The notes: generated by a model not told the origin, from the letters alone. A stretch of 32,923 bases of DNA from Bacteroidota bacterium (GCA_013285855.1 JABDGW010000036.1:1-32923), one strand, 5' to 3'; shown: positions 8,988 through 17,174, numbered from the stretch's first letter. A program made the numbers and translations.

Positions 8988-9125
8988 AAAATTGATAACG
9001 TAATCCTGTTTTATTGGAATATTATTTCGCCGTATAAATCTCATAACAAGCACTGGGATTTTATTTCGCATTACGAGGGATATGCCGTTGGTGCGGAACA
9101 TCAACGAGGGCGGAAGTAAGGAAAG

Positions 9126-10268
9126 CTACAGATTCTTTTGTAAAAATGAACTTAGTTGAGTAGGTTCAATATTTTTCATGATTATCTTTCCATTGCTATC
9201 CAAAAGAAAATTTGATGGAAATAAAAGTATTGATAATTTTTTTGCTTCTTTACCATTCGCATCTAAATATTGCTTCCAGGAAAGCTTATACTTTGTGATA
9301 ACACTTTTCCAATTATTAATGTCGCTTTTGTTATCTGTGGAAATACCAATGATTTCAAATCCTCTTACATTATACGTATCAACTATATTTTTTAATTGTT
9401 CAAATTGACTTATACAGGGTTCACAACTGCTAAACCAAAAATCAATAAATATATATTTAGAGTTGCTTTTAAAAGAAGGGATTGAGATTGCCTGGTTCTG
9501 TTGATCTAAAAGCATAAGTTTAGGAAACTGCTTTCCAACAGCCACAACACCTGATTGAGATAACTCTTTCAACAAAGCTTGCCCTGTAAAAGTTGCTTTA
9601 ATTGAGTCTGAAAACTGATTATAAATAGAGTCAAAAACTCTTTCGTATCCGTTGTTGTTGAATTGCTTAATCAAATTCCAAAGGGCTACGTACGAATCAG
9701 GATGTTGCTGTACATAATGCAATAAAATACTATTCCTTTCATCGTGCAGTTTGCTTTTTTCGTTCGACAATAACAATTGAAGACTGTCTGGAATTTTGTT
9801 ATCATATATGTTTAGTAAACTGTCGTAACTTTTGTAATCCTTGTCAAACTCAAGTTCAACAGGTTTAAACACATCCGCAAAATCCGTTTTTAATTCTATC
9901 ATACCTCTATTTATAATTGATGGAACTTCCCTTTGCGAATCTATATTACAGACAATGTTTTGTATTCCCGTATCTACTATAAAAAAGTCAGAGATATATC
10001 GTAACGTGTCCTTTATTTTTACGACTAAACGAAATTCATAAGGGTAAGCAATAGAATCTGTAAATCTGAATTTACCATTTACAATTTGAGAATTATATGT
10101 TGCATGGTTATGGGGATAATAAGACTCCTTACTTACTGGCATTAATAACGCTAAACCTGTATCAGTATTAAATGTGCCATTAAGTATAAATTTAAAATTG
10201 TTAGTTTGAGCAACTATGTCATCTGCAAACGTTAATATAATGAAGGCAAAAATGAAATTTCTGAGCAT
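9126..10268 (-). CDS. TlpA-like thioredoxin-fold protein with DUF4369-type N-terminal domain
   Basis: A 380-residue exported protein. The signal peptide covers about residues 1-20 (cleavage after VAQ). Residues about 22-130 match the DUF4369 beta domain seen before thioredoxin domains in Bacteroidota (FILNGTFNTDTGLALLMP, FRFTDSIAYPYEFRLVV). A helical linker follows. The AhpC/TSA/TlpA-like domain starts near 245 with GKQFPKLMLLDQQNQAISI and carries the redox motif FWFSSCEPC with Cys282 and Cys285, then GFEIIGISTDN and a cis-Pro region LLFPSNFLLD. Such proteins are periplasmic or membrane-facing thiol-disulfide oxidoreductases; the partner is unknown. It is monocistronic, with upstream DNA 10269-10532 shared with the divergent receiver gene. 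Confidence 0.92.
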   Translation of the reverse strand: MLRNFIFAFIILTFADDIVAQTNNFKFILNGTFNTDTGLALLMPVSKESYYPHNHATYNSQIVNGKFRFTDSIAYPYEFRLVVKIKDTLRYISDFFIVDTGIQNIVCNIDSQREVPSIINRGMIELKTDFADVFKPVELEFDKDYKSYDSLLNIYDNKIPDSLQLLLSNEKSKLHDERNSILLHYVQQHPDSYVALWNLIKQFNNNGYERVFDSIYNQFSDSIKATFTGQALLKELSQSGVVAVGKQFPKLMLLDQQNQAISIPSFKSNSKYIFIDFWFSSCEPCISQFEQLKNIVDTYNVRGFEIIGISTDNKSDINNWKSVITKYKLSWKQYLDANGKEAKKLSILLFPSNFLLDSNGKIIMKNIEPTQLSSFLQKNL

Positions 10269-10532
10269 AAAATTTTCTACGTACAGCGGCGTCCTGGTTA
10301 CACGCGTATGTGCATGGCTACCAGGTCCTGTGTGTTGTAATTGTAAATATATATAATCCGCAGGGCCTCATCCCAAATACAATGCTAAGCTATGAAGACC
10401 TTACTACGACTAAAAAGCCCTGTTTTCACGGATGACATTAGTATATTTTTTAAAATTTAAAGTCTTCTGAAATAAACTTTGTATAATTATTGCTACCTGG
10501 TTATGGTAATTTGATAAACAATAAATTAATCT

Positions 10533-10910
10533 ATGCAATGTTTGCTGGTAGATGATGACCTGGATGACCAGGAAGTGTTTTTAATGACACTTGAAAAAAT
10601 CAATAAAAATATTAAATGTTTAACAGCCAATAATGGTGTAGAAGCATTGTCGTTACTTTCAACGCAGAACTCTTTTGTACCTGATTACATTTTTTTAGAT
10701 GTTAACATGCCCAAAATGAATGGCATTGAATGCCTGAAAAATATAAAGAATCTTTCGCACTTAAACGACTGCAAAATTTTTATGTACTCTACTACTTCCG
10801 AAACATCTGTATTGGAAAAAAGTAAAAACCTAGGAGCAACTGATTTTATTGTTAAACCGTCCAGTCCTGCCACACTTAAAGCTACCTTATCGGTAATCTT
10901 AGACAATTAA
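10533..10910 (+). CDS. Single-domain response regulator (CheY/Rcp1-like)
   Basis: A 125-residue receiver domain with no output domain. The acidic pocket is VDDDLDDQ (residues 6-13), the phosphoacceptor is Asp56 in FLDVNMPKMNG, the switch Thr/Ser lies in MYSTTSE, and the conserved Lys108 is in FIVKPSS. The extra acidic DDLDDQ and NMPKMNG pattern is typical of Rcp1-like receivers that act with phytochrome-type kinases. It begins with ATG at 10533 and ends 11 bases before the histidine kinase gene on the same strand, so it is probably phosphorylated by that kinase and cotranscribed with it. Upstream DNA has no good consensus promoter. Confidence 0.95.
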   Translation: MQCLLVDDDLDDQEVFLMTLEKINKNIKCLTANNGVEALSLLSTQNSFVPDYIFLDVNMPKMNGIECLKNIKNLSHLNDCKIFMYSTTSETSVLEKSKNLGATDFIVKPSSPATLKATLSVILDN

Positions 10911-10921
10911 CGCTTCATCTC

Positions 10922-12475
10922 ATGACTGAAATACAAAGCCCGGAAAATGTAAGAAAGAGGAACTATAAACATAAAAATAATAATGATATCTATCATAAAA
11001 TGATAGAAGAAATAGAGGATTATGCTATTATTCTCCTGGACAAAAATGGTTTTATCAGGGATTGGAATAAAGGCGCTGAAAAAATTAAATTGTATAATGA
11101 AGGCGAAATTCTCGGAAAACATTTCAGTATATTTTATTTGCAGGAAGATATTGATGCAAACCTTCCCCAAAAGTTGTTAACTCAAGCAGAAGAAACCGGC
11201 AAAGCAGTACATGAAGGATGGAGAAAAAGAAAAGATGGTTCAAAATTCTGGGGCAGTATAACCATTACGGCAATACATGATGAAAAGCACAATGTAATTG
11301 GCTTTTCAAAGGTTACAAGAGATCTTACTGAAAAAAAGAGAACAGAGGATGAACTGAGAATGAGTGAAGAACGCTACCATCGTATGATTGCAGAAGTGCA
11401 GGATTATGCAATTATACTGCTGGATGAAAACGGGTTTATTCAAAACTGGAACATAGGCGCCGAAAAAATAAAAGGATATAAAGCAGATGAAATTGTTGGT
11501 AAGCACTTTAGCATTTTTTATCCCGCAGAAGATCAGCAGAATAAACTTCCCGACCAATTACTTGAACGTGCAAGAGCAGAAGGAAAAGCTTTACATGAAG
11601 GATGGCGTATAAGAAAAGATGGTTCACGTTTTTGGGGCACTATTGTAATTACGGCTTTACATGGAAAGGATAACACAATTATCGGCTTTTCAAAAGTTAC
11701 CCGCGACCTGACTGAAAAAAAGATAGCTGATGAAAAACTACTTTCTTATACTGCGGAACTTGAAATACAAAATGGTGAACTGGAACAGTTTGCCTATGTT
11801 GCTTCTCATGATCTGCAGGAACCTTTGAGAAAGATTCAAACCTTTACAGAACTGATTAAGGATAATTATAATGATGAGCAGTTTGTTGACAGGTATTTTG
11901 AAAAACTGGATACATCTGCAAAAAGAATGGCGTTACTGGTAAAATCACTTTTAAATTACAGTCGCCTTAGCAATGACAAGTCTGAAAAAACAAAAGTTGA
12001 CCTTAATACCGTGCTCGCAGAAACAAAACAGGATTTTGAATTGCTGATAGAAGAAAAAAAGGCTACCATAAAAAGCACAAACCTTCCCACTGTATTTGGC
12101 AACTACACACAGTTAGGACAACTATTTTCAAATCTTATCAGCAACGCCTTAAAATTTTCAAACGGTGATCCGCTTATTGAAATTACTGCGAAAACCGTAA
12201 GCAGGCAGGATATACAGGAAGCACCGGTTTCGTTACTGCATAAGCATTTTTACGAGATAAGTTTCAGAGACAACGGAATTGGATTTGAGCAACAGTATGA
12301 TAAATTGATTTTCTCTTTATTTCAACGGTTACATGGCAAACATGAATATAATGGAACAGGCATTGGTTTGGCACTGTGTAAAAAAATTGCAGAAAACCAT
12401 GGTGGTTGTATAAAAGCTGAAGGAGAACCTGGTAAGGGAGCAACATTTACGGCTTATTTACCTGCGGATGTATAA
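10922..12475 (+). CDS. PAS-PAS sensor histidine kinase (soluble)
   Basis: A 517-residue cytoplasmic kinase without membrane segments. PAS1 spans about residues 22-137 and PAS2 about 150-267; they are close copies of each other (both contain DYAIILLD, GKHFSIFY, HEGWR.RKDGS.FWG, IGFSKVTRDLTEKK), an internal duplication. A short coiled coil follows (EKLLSYTAELEIQNGELEQF). The HisKA domain has His296 in ASHDLQEPLRKIQ. The HATPase has the N box with Asn408 (LISNALKFS), the G1 box DNGIGF (450-455) and the G2 box GTGIGLALC. All catalytic motifs are intact. The ligand or redox signal of the PAS domains is unknown. It lies 11 bases after the receiver gene, its likely phosphate acceptor, and is convergent with a second receiver gene. 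Confidence 0.96.
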   Translation: MTEIQSPENVRKRNYKHKNNNDIYHKMIEEIEDYAIILLDKNGFIRDWNKGAEKIKLYNEGEILGKHFSIFYLQEDIDANLPQKLLTQAEETGKAVHEGWRKRKDGSKFWGSITITAIHDEKHNVIGFSKVTRDLTEKKRTEDELRMSEERYHRMIAEVQDYAIILLDENGFIQNWNIGAEKIKGYKADEIVGKHFSIFYPAEDQQNKLPDQLLERARAEGKALHEGWRIRKDGSRFWGTIVITALHGKDNTIIGFSKVTRDLTEKKIADEKLLSYTAELEIQNGELEQFAYVASHDLQEPLRKIQTFTELIKDNYNDEQFVDRYFEKLDTSAKRMALLVKSLLNYSRLSNDKSEKTKVDLNTVLAETKQDFELLIEEKKATIKSTNLPTVFGNYTQLGQLFSNLISNALKFSNGDPLIEITAKTVSRQDIQEAPVSLLHKHFYEISFRDNGIGFEQQYDKLIFSLFQRLHGKHEYNGTGIGLALCKKIAENHGGCIKAEGEPGKGATFTAYLPADV

Positions 12476-12506
12476 TGCTTAACAGCGCGGTGAACCATCA
12501 TCTCAT

Positions 12507-12923
12507 TTACCTGATTGGATGGTACGAGCAATCCCAATAAAGCGTAACTGCGGTTATTATTTCTTTTATTCCCTTCATGGTAGAAGGTTTTATAAAAAAG
12601 CCCTGTATGTTTAATGCATAGGCCTTGTTTATCAAATTTCCACTGCCGCTGGTTGACCAAAAAAGAAAGGGAATGGCCCTGGGACGCAGTTCATTATTTT
12701 CATTAATTTTTTTACGAAGTTCAAGTCCGTCAATCACTGGCATATTTACATCACAAATAATAAAAAACGGCTGCGTCGTCATTGAAAGTAAATAATCAAA
12801 TGCTTTCTTAGACTCATTGAACACCAACACTTCATTGGGTATATTCAATTCTGCACAGGCGGTTATAAATAACTCACAATCTTCTTCATCATCATCAATA
12901 AGAATTATTCGGTTAGACTTCAT
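12507..12923 (-). CDS. Single-domain response regulator
   Basis: A 138-residue receiver. The acidic triad is in LIDDDEEDCE (residues 9-17), the phosphoacceptor is Asp58 in IICDVNMPVIDG, the switch region is LFWSTSGSG, and the conserved lysine is Lys112 in FFIKPST. No output domain follows; the C-terminus ends TLYWDCSYHPIR, resembling the YW..C ends of the receivers near 22.1 and 30.5 kb. It is convergent with the PAS-PAS kinase gene (31 bases between stops) and may be a second phosphorylation target of that kinase. ATG start at 12923. Signalling partners are inferred from position only. Confidence 0.94.
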   Translation of the reverse strand: MKSNRIILIDDDEEDCELFITACAELNIPNEVLVFNESKKAFDYLLSMTTQPFFIICDVNMPVIDGLELRKKINENNELRPRAIPFLFWSTSGSGNLINKAYALNIQGFFIKPSTMKGIKEIITAVTLYWDCSYHPIR

Positions 12924-13064
12924 TTGCTAATGCATTTTAAATAAAAAAACCTGCAATATTCCGGCCTTAAATGTAGTGATAAGTTTTAAAATTATTTACC
13001 TGCCTGCTTTAGGTAATACCTGCGTTGTTTCTTTGTATTGTGTTGTGCTGCAAGGATGTTACGA

Positions 13065-13113
13065 TTAAACGTCGGACATTGTCTCGCCTGAGCGGGCGAT
13101 GCCCGACAGTGAA
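13065..13113 (-). repeat. R1 hairpin repeat, copy A
   Basis: On the minus strand TGTCGGGCATCG and a partly complementary CAATGTCCGACG flank a short CG-rich loop (CGCTCAGGCG). It begins directly at the stop of the lipoprotein gene 13115-13639, so it may also act as a transcript end. Copies B and C lie at 13721-13770 and 26791-26838. Confidence 0.7.
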
Positions 13114-13114
13114 A

Positions 13115-13639
13115 TCATGAAGGATTTTTCATACGTGCTCTGCAATTCTCGTAATCCTTTGTCAATTGATCCTTGTCGTACCAAATTCTGTTGTTAGTAG
13201 AAACAAAGGTGTTAACAAAGCGTATTATCTCGCCAATCTCGTTTTGGTAATAATTTCCCACATATATAGTTTTCTTAAGGGCATCTTTTTCAATTAAGAT
13301 GTCAAACGCTAGCCCATCATCAATGCAAGAGTTAGAATAAGAATCCTCCAATTTTTTAAAATCAATTTCGGAAATTTGCTTCAACTCATCAGAATAACTT
13401 AAAGCGTTGAAAAAGATGATGGAGCTTTTTCTTGAAATGCTAATAATTTTAAGCGAATCAGCTGTAAGATCAATTGACATTGAATTAACAGTCGGATAAT
13501 AATGAATAGTCATAGATACTTTAAAAGGGGAAATACTGGCTTTTGAATTTTCCGAAGGTTGTTTACAGGATAATAACTGGTTAAATACAAGGAATAGCAA
13601 CGAGGTAATTAGAAATATGGGAGACCGATGGAATTTCAC
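13115..13639 (-). CDS. Putative lipoprotein, unknown function
   Basis: No family was recognised. The frame is open from a GTG at 13702, but a GTG at 13637-13639 gives a proper lipoprotein signal: MKFHRSP, hydrophobic ITSLLFLVF, and lipobox QLLSC followed by KQPSENS. The longer form would place 45 residues before the Cys, which is too long, so the shorter start is preferred (174 aa). The mature part is a polar alpha/beta domain with MTIHYYPTVNSMSIDLTAD, a Cys in SCIDDGLAFDI and a C-terminal DYENCRARMK. It lies between R1 repeat copies A and B, the first and simplest unit of the 13-18 kb array of short minus-strand genes. Location in the cell envelope is inferred from the signal. Confidence 0.7.
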   Translation of the reverse strand: MKFHRSPIFLITSLLFLVFNQLLSCKQPSENSKASISPFKVSMTIHYYPTVNSMSIDLTADSLKIISISRKSSIIFFNALSYSDELKQISEIDFKKLEDSYSNSCIDDGLAFDILIEKDALKKTIYVGNYYQNEIGEIIRFVNTFVSTNNRIWYDKDQLTKDYENCRARMKNPS

Positions 13640-13720
13640 TTTAAAGTTGATTACTGGTTCGTTAACCTTGCAGCCAACGAATGTATTTATGATATTATCC
13701 ACAATGATATAAAGAAAATT

Positions 13721-13770
13721 TTAAACGTCAGGCATCATCTCGCCTGAGCGGACGATGCCCGACAGTAAAA
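13721..13770 (-). repeat. R1 hairpin repeat, copy B
   Basis: Same family as copy A. On the minus strand TGTCGGGCATCGTC pairs with GATGATGCCTGACG around CGCTCAGGCGA. It sits between the stop of the 13796-14257 gene and the start of the lipoprotein gene. Confidence 0.75.
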
Positions 13771-13795
13771 GTGAATGTTACGTGGGAGCAGTAAT

Positions 13796-14257
13796 TTAAG
13801 TTCTCATCGCTGAAAGTAAATTTCGACAGTAAATGTCAGGTAATTGAAAAAGGCCGCCTTCGCTAATAATTTGATAGTTTGGGTTTGGTTGATAGCTGTC
13901 AGCGATAACTTCTCCATCCACAACCTGAAAGGCGCCGATAATGTCACAAGGCTTTGTGTCAGGATAATGTTTGTCCCGCTGATCTATTACGTAGATATAC
14001 CCTTGTTTCTGCCTTTGAGCTGATAACTTGAATGACTCTTCAGTTAAAGAAGTCTCTCTTATTATTTTATGAAATAGTTTAATAAAGTTTGGATTTAAGT
14101 AGACGTTGTCGGGCGATAAGGTATTCAGCGGATTGGTGACATACCCAATAATTCCTTTATTCGGCAGGCCGTTCTTAAAAACTTCCTCATGAGGTATAAG
14201 TGAAAGAACATTTCTTTCAATATTGTCGATAAGGATTTTATAAATTTCAGGTTCCAT
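13796..14257 (-). CDS. Hypothetical soluble protein, 153 aa
   Basis: No known family was recognised. The preferred start is the ATG at 14255-14257 (MEPEIYKILIDNIERN). An ATG at 14305 in the same frame would lie inside the repeat that precedes the gene and reads repeat-derived residues, so it is rejected. The protein has no signal peptide or membrane segment. It contains GIIGYVTNPLNTLSPDN, a central QRQKQGYIYVIDQRDKHYPDTKPCDIIGAFQV and a C-terminal helix ending NLLSAMRT; the alternation of strands and helices looks like a small immunity-type or polymorphic-toxin-associated protein, but that is only an impression. Its start is 7 bases from a GTTGGGC-like core (14264-14272). Confidence 0.7.
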   Translation of the reverse strand: MEPEIYKILIDNIERNVLSLIPHEEVFKNGLPNKGIIGYVTNPLNTLSPDNVYLNPNFIKLFHKIIRETSLTEESFKLSAQRQKQGYIYVIDQRDKHYPDTKPCDIIGAFQVVDGEVIADSYQPNPNYQIISEGGLFQLPDIYCRNLLSAMRT

Positions 14258-14263
14258 ATTATT

Positions 14264-14465
14264 GCGCCCAACGTTCAAGGCTTGGTGAATTGCGGATATT
14301 AGCATTTGGCCTGCCCGAACTGCTGTTGATTTTTTATTTAAAGTTCAAGATAAATTTTTTGCTGAGTAAAGTTTCGTCGCCCTGATAACTGCAGCACAAT
14401 AGCAAAGCAAAAGTTGATGATGCGATATGTCTGCCAACATTTTGCCAAACTACTGTTGGCTACTG
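14264..14465 (-). repeat. attC-like intergenic repeat
   Basis: Starting just after the stop of the 14466-15083 gene, the minus strand reads TAACAGTAGCCAAC, a CAACTTTTGCTTTGCTATT block, an AGTTATCAGGGCGACG block, then CAGTTCGGGC, AATGCTAATATC and finally CCTTGAACGTTGGGCGC. The last part matches the integron core consensus GTTRRRY exactly (GTTGGGC). The blocks match those in the repeat at 15096-15262 in the same order. Integron attC identity is inferred; the repeat itself is plain. Confidence 0.55.
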
Positions 14466-15083
14466 TTAAGTCAATAGTAAAAGCCCAATTACAGTCAATA
14501 CAAAAGCAATGCACCAAATTATTATTCTCTTTTTTGTCCACCAATCATCATTTTGATTTTGTTTATACAATAAAAAAGCAAAAAAGAAAATGAAAGCAGG
14601 AGGAATAAGAACATCTCGTTTAATACTTCCTTTTGTTATTTCATTCATCTTTTTAATGTCAACATATTTTGTGTTGCCAATTTGTATTTGGTAGATGCGA
14701 ATAAAAATTGGATAAGAATATGTTTTAAATTTTTTAAAATTTTCTTTGTTAGTATAAACTGTAAACTTTAAATCATCGTTCATTAAAGTATCTTCTAATT
14801 TTTTTTTGTCAATTACAGCTTCGTAAATGTATTTGTCAATTGCAAATGAATAACCATTTGTCGATTGAAAGACAAGTTTCGGATATGAATGAGAAAATCT
14901 TCCACTATAGTTATCCGATGTTTTATAAGCTCTGTTGTATAAGCGAAAAGTGTCAACCTTATAAAGTTTTGATTCTTCAACATAATATGATTTTGCAATA
15001 AGTTGGTAGAGATTAATAAAATATAAAAGTGTAAGTCCTATCACTATGAACCAAACTATAATTAAAGGAAACTTTTTACGCAT
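14466..15083 (-). CDS. Membrane protein of unknown function, 205 aa
   Basis: Three predicted membrane segments are visible: one at about 8-28 after a basic MRKK start, and two close together at about 158-173 and 187-205 at the C-terminus, separated by KQNQNDDWWTKKR. The central 130 residues are polar, rich in Tyr and Lys, and would lie outside the cytoplasm if the first segment is an uncleaved anchor (VFQSTNGYSFAIDKYIYEAVIDKKKLED). The layout resembles small two-domain envelope proteins of unknown role. ATG start at 15083, with a GTTAGCTGC-type core at 15096-15104 only 13 bases upstream. AT-rich and lysine-rich compared with its neighbours. No family was recognised. Confidence 0.75.
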   Translation of the reverse strand: MRKKFPLIIVWFIVIGLTLLYFINLYQLIAKSYYVEESKLYKVDTFRLYNRAYKTSDNYSGRFSHSYPKLVFQSTNGYSFAIDKYIYEAVIDKKKLEDTLMNDDLKFTVYTNKENFKKFKTYSYPIFIRIYQIQIGNTKYVDIKKMNEITKGSIKRDVLIPPAFIFFFAFLLYKQNQNDDWWTKKRIIIWCIAFVLTVIGLLLLT

Positions 15084-15095
15084 GAATTTTTAATA

Positions 15096-15262
15096 GCAGC
15101 TAACGAATCAGCATTGCTGAAGGCGTGATATTAGCATTCCTGTCAGCCCGAACTGCGGTTAAATTTATAATTAAAAGTTCATTGTGATTGATGTCGACGG
15201 ATTTATAATGTCGAGCTGATAACTTAAGCTGAATAACAAACCAAAAGTTGTATGCAGTTTTA
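15096..15262 (-). repeat. attC-like intergenic repeat
   Basis: From the stop of the 15263-15688 gene the minus strand reads GCATACAAC at the end of that gene, a CAACTTTTGGTTTGTTATT block, an AGTTATCAGCTCGAC block, AATTATAAATTTAACCGC, CAGTTCGGGCTGACAGG, AATGCTAATATCACG, and CAGCAATGCTGATTCGTTAGCTGC. The AATGCTAATATC and GTTAGCTGC parts recur in the other copies. The inner CAGCATTGCTG is a perfect inverted repeat with a one-base centre. Confidence 0.6.
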
Positions 15263-15688
15263 CTATGCAAAGCAATATCTGAGTAAGAAGAACGAGAGTA
15301 TACCAATTCCAAGCCACATAATAATTTTTCCATATTGTCTTGTCTGTTCATTATAAGCATAGTATTCTTCTCCATCAACGTCTTTCATTTTGGATTGACT
15401 GTAGATATAACCAGCATAAATACCCAACAGTCCACCAAATAAAGCAAGTAGAAAACATATAAAAATATAAAAAGGACTTCCACTTTTACCAGCTTGCAAC
15501 TGCTGTTTATTTGTTATTGTTTTTTTCTCCTTAATTTGTTTTGATGAGTCAAGATTGATATTTCTGGATTGTAGTTCTTCTTCTGCCAGTCTTACAAATT
15601 CTGGATTATAATCCTTCGCATTAATAAATACTTCAGTCAGCTCTTGGTCAGTCTTCTGTTTGATTTGTTGAATAAAGTCAAATTTCAT
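15263..15688 (-). CDS. Small two-TM membrane protein with soluble N-terminus, 141 aa
   Basis: The N-terminal part (residues 1-60) is a helical soluble segment, IQQIKQKTDQELTEVFINAKDYNPEFVRLAEEELQSRNI. This pattern (KTdeEL..i..n...Y.pE.v..a..EL..R) is common in short Bacteroidota membrane proteins. Two hydrophobic segments follow at about 74-94 (FYIFICFLLALFGGLLGIYAGYIY) and 121-139 (IIMWLGIGILSFFLLRYCF). The basic linker between them suggests both ends face the cytoplasm. ATG start at 15688. The last codons run into the left end of the following repeat (GCATACAAC just after ...FA-stop region). It is one of the single-gene units in the 13-18 kb array. Function unknown. Confidence 0.75.
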   Translation of the reverse strand: MKFDFIQQIKQKTDQELTEVFINAKDYNPEFVRLAEEELQSRNINLDSSKQIKEKKTITNKQQLQAGKSGSPFYIFICFLLALFGGLLGIYAGYIYSQSKMKDVDGEEYYAYNEQTRQYGKIIMWLGIGILSFFLLRYCFA

Positions 15689-15757
15689 GAAATGCTTTTT
15701 GGGCTTAAGTCAAGTAATAATGTAAAATTTAAACAATTAGTATGGTCAAAACGAATT

Positions 15758-15870
15758 GCAGCTAACGTTCAGTGCTTGGCGAAGAATTGGTACTAGCATT
15801 CCTGTCAGCCCGGAACCGCTGCTAAATTTATAATTAAAAGTTCATTGTTGTTGATGTAGACAAATTTATG
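15758..15870 (-). repeat. attC-like intergenic repeat next to an R4 element
   Basis: The minus strand shows CAACAATGAACTTTTAATT, AAATTTAGCAGCGGTTCCG, GGCTGACAGGAATGCTAG, TTCGCCAAGCACTGAACG and GTTAGCTGC. The final core (complement of 15758-15766) lies about 70 bases before the ATG of the 15263-15688 gene. The AT-rich portion is shared with 25680-25770, where it is also joined to an R4 element. Confidence 0.55.
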
Positions 15871-15885
15871 CATGAATAATTTACA

Positions 15886-16135
15886 TGGAAAAGTTGGTTG
15901 CAATTATACAATCATCCATATAATTTTATCATGAGATTATCTCGTAATAATTATTTTCTAAGGCCTCGATGAATGCTTCGCATTTCCCGCCTTCGCGGGA
16001 ATGACGGCGGAGAGGCTTATTAATTTTAAATTATTAATAAACTAAGAGTAATACATAACCATTTGCCCGTCATGCCCAACACCGATTGGGCATCCGCTTT
16101 CGCAATAAATCGTTTCTACATAAGTACAAGACGTT
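15886..16135. repeat. R4 repeat element (single, expanded copy)
   Basis: This copy begins GTTGGTTGCAATTATACAAT and holds the two hairpins of the family, TCCCGCCTTCGCGGGA and TGCCCAACACCGATTGGGCA, ending ACATAAGTACAAGACG. It differs from the tandem copies at 25.8-26.3 kb by an insertion of about 50 bases before the first hairpin (GAGATTATCTCGTAATAATT...). It separates the VOC gene 16138-16587 from the attC-like repeat. No gene is visible in 15689-16137. Confidence 0.8.
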
Positions 16136-16137
16136 AG

Positions 16138-16587
16138 TTATTCTTTCCAATGCTGAAGTTCAATTATGTTTCCATCAATATCTCTTGCATAAACAAAGGT
16201 TATGCTACCTGCATTTTTAATTTCTGTTGCTACCATTTCGCCAACCTGCGAACCTCCATGAAATAGAAGTCTGTCTAATATTTCCTGCACATTATCAACT
16301 TTAAAAGCAATATGCCCAAACCCTTTTCGATTTGGCAAAGCATCGGGGTTATTTTCATTTTTGTCATATTGAAAAATTTCAAGGGTCGGGAGATTTTCTT
16401 CATAACCCGGAAGCGCTAAATGTATACCTGTTAAATGTGCATTTGAGATTGAAGTTGCTTTGTCTAACCAATTGCCACTTAAATCTCTTTCCGGATAAAG
16501 CGGTTTGCAATCAAATACTTTGATATAAAAATCTGCAAGTATTTTCCAATTGTCAGTTATAATGTTTGTATGAACAAATTTTATCAT
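16138..16587 (-). CDS. VOC family (glyoxalase-like) protein
   Basis: A 149-residue protein of two paired beta-alpha-beta-beta-beta modules with all four metal-ligand positions of the glyoxalase I-type VOC fold: His6 (KFVHTNI), Glu70 (PTLEIFQY), His92 (GFGHIAFKV) and Glu143 (NIIELQHW). YARDIDGNIIELQHW is the usual C-terminal signature. It is probably a metal-dependent lyase, isomerase or dioxygenase; the substrate cannot be told. ATG start at 16587, with only 45 bases to the upstream gene, and that short gap contains a GTTGTGCGTC core flanked by a small inverted repeat. Unlike its neighbours it belongs to a well-known enzyme family, a typical mixture for cassette-like arrays. Confidence 0.9.
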   Translation of the reverse strand: MIKFVHTNIITDNWKILADFYIKVFDCKPLYPERDLSGNWLDKATSISNAHLTGIHLALPGYEENLPTLEIFQYDKNENNPDALPNRKGFGHIAFKVDNVQEILDRLLFHGGSQVGEMVATEIKNAGSITFVYARDIDGNIIELQHWKE

Positions 16588-16608
16588 TATGTATGAACTT
16601 TATTAAAT

Positions 16609-16637
16609 GACGCACAACGTGCAGCTTGAACATTAAG
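16609..16637 (-). repeat. Short attC-like junction
   Basis: Between two minus-strand genes the minus strand reads TTGACGCTTAATGTTC then AAGCTGCACGTTGTGCGTCA. TGACGC and GCGTCA are perfect inverted arms, and the left arm overlaps the last codons and TAA stop of the 16633-16932 gene. GTTGTGCGTC is identical to the core at 8073-8082. Confidence 0.45.
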
Positions 16638-16932
16638 CGTCAAATTCAGCATAGTAAATTATCCTGTCAATCAGTTGTTCTAAAGATTTAAAGCCGACAG
16701 TGTTCTTTAAATCTTCCATTATGCCTTTCACTAAGAATACCTCTAAAAAATAGTCAAAGTCAGGGCAATGCTTTTCCGCAATGTCAGTTATCTGTGAACC
16801 CATTTCTTCATTGTCCAACTCTACTAACAACGCTTCGGAAGAAGGTGAAAACTTTCCATCTACCTTTTTGGCGAATATTATTGCTTCTTCATTTTGGTCG
16901 TCAATGTTAGAAATTATCTCGCTTAATGTCAT
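16633..16932 (-). CDS. Small acidic protein of unknown function, 99 aa
   Basis: No family was identified with confidence. The protein is acidic, soluble and probably mostly helical: MTLSEIISNIDDQNEEAIIFAKKVDGKFSPSSEALLVELD, then GSQITDIAEKHCPDFDYFLEVFLVKGIMEDLKN and a final helix SLEQLIDRIIYYAEFDA. The pattern of a first helix followed by an xAIIFAK strand and a DYFLEVFLVKGIMEDL segment looks like the small immunity-like proteins common in accessory regions; this is an impression, not a match. ATG start at 16932; a GTTAGCGGC core lies 37 bases upstream. Its stop lies in the inverted arm of the next junction. Confidence 0.75.
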   Translation of the reverse strand: MTLSEIISNIDDQNEEAIIFAKKVDGKFSPSSEALLVELDNEEMGSQITDIAEKHCPDFDYFLEVFLVKGIMEDLKNTVGFKSLEQLIDRIIYYAEFDA

Positions 16933-16968
16933 GCGCCCCTTGTTGATTGTAATTTAAGAATGTTCAAT

Positions 16969-17171
16969 GCCGCTAACGTTAAAGCATGTGTAAAGGCATT
17001 GCAATAGCGATTGGTCAGCTTGGTGCAAATGCTTAATTGAAAAACTGAAGTTGAAGATAAAAACAAATGTTGAATAGCGTAATGTCTGCCGATAACAAAA
17101 GATGATAAGAATTACTGCCGCACAAATTCGGCTTGTCCACCATGCTTTTCACAAATGCCTTTGTTGTGTGC
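16969..17171 (-). repeat. attC-like repeat with long imperfect hairpin
   Basis: The minus strand starts GCACACAAC just beyond the stop of the 17175-17711 gene and ends AACGTTAGCGGC before the next gene. The two ends are imperfectly complementary over about 21 bases with small bulges: 16981-17003 (AAAGCATGTGTAAAGGCATT) against 17140-17163 (CATGCTTTTCACAAATGCCT). A long stem with unpaired bases and complementary core ends is how attC sites look. The right half recurs at 28838-28905. Confidence 0.6.
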
Positions 17172-17174
17172 AGT

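Noticed and set aside
9000..9125. A possible degraded R2 copy near 9081-9115
   Set aside because: Only about 30 bases resemble the right arm and no left arm is present, so it is not listed as a feature.
15100..15378. 92-aa minus-strand frame overlapping the 15263-15688 gene and the following repeat
   Set aside because: It is out of frame with a better-supported gene and its C-terminal half is repeat DNA; the similar leader at 25640-25787 shows the same repeat-derived residues.
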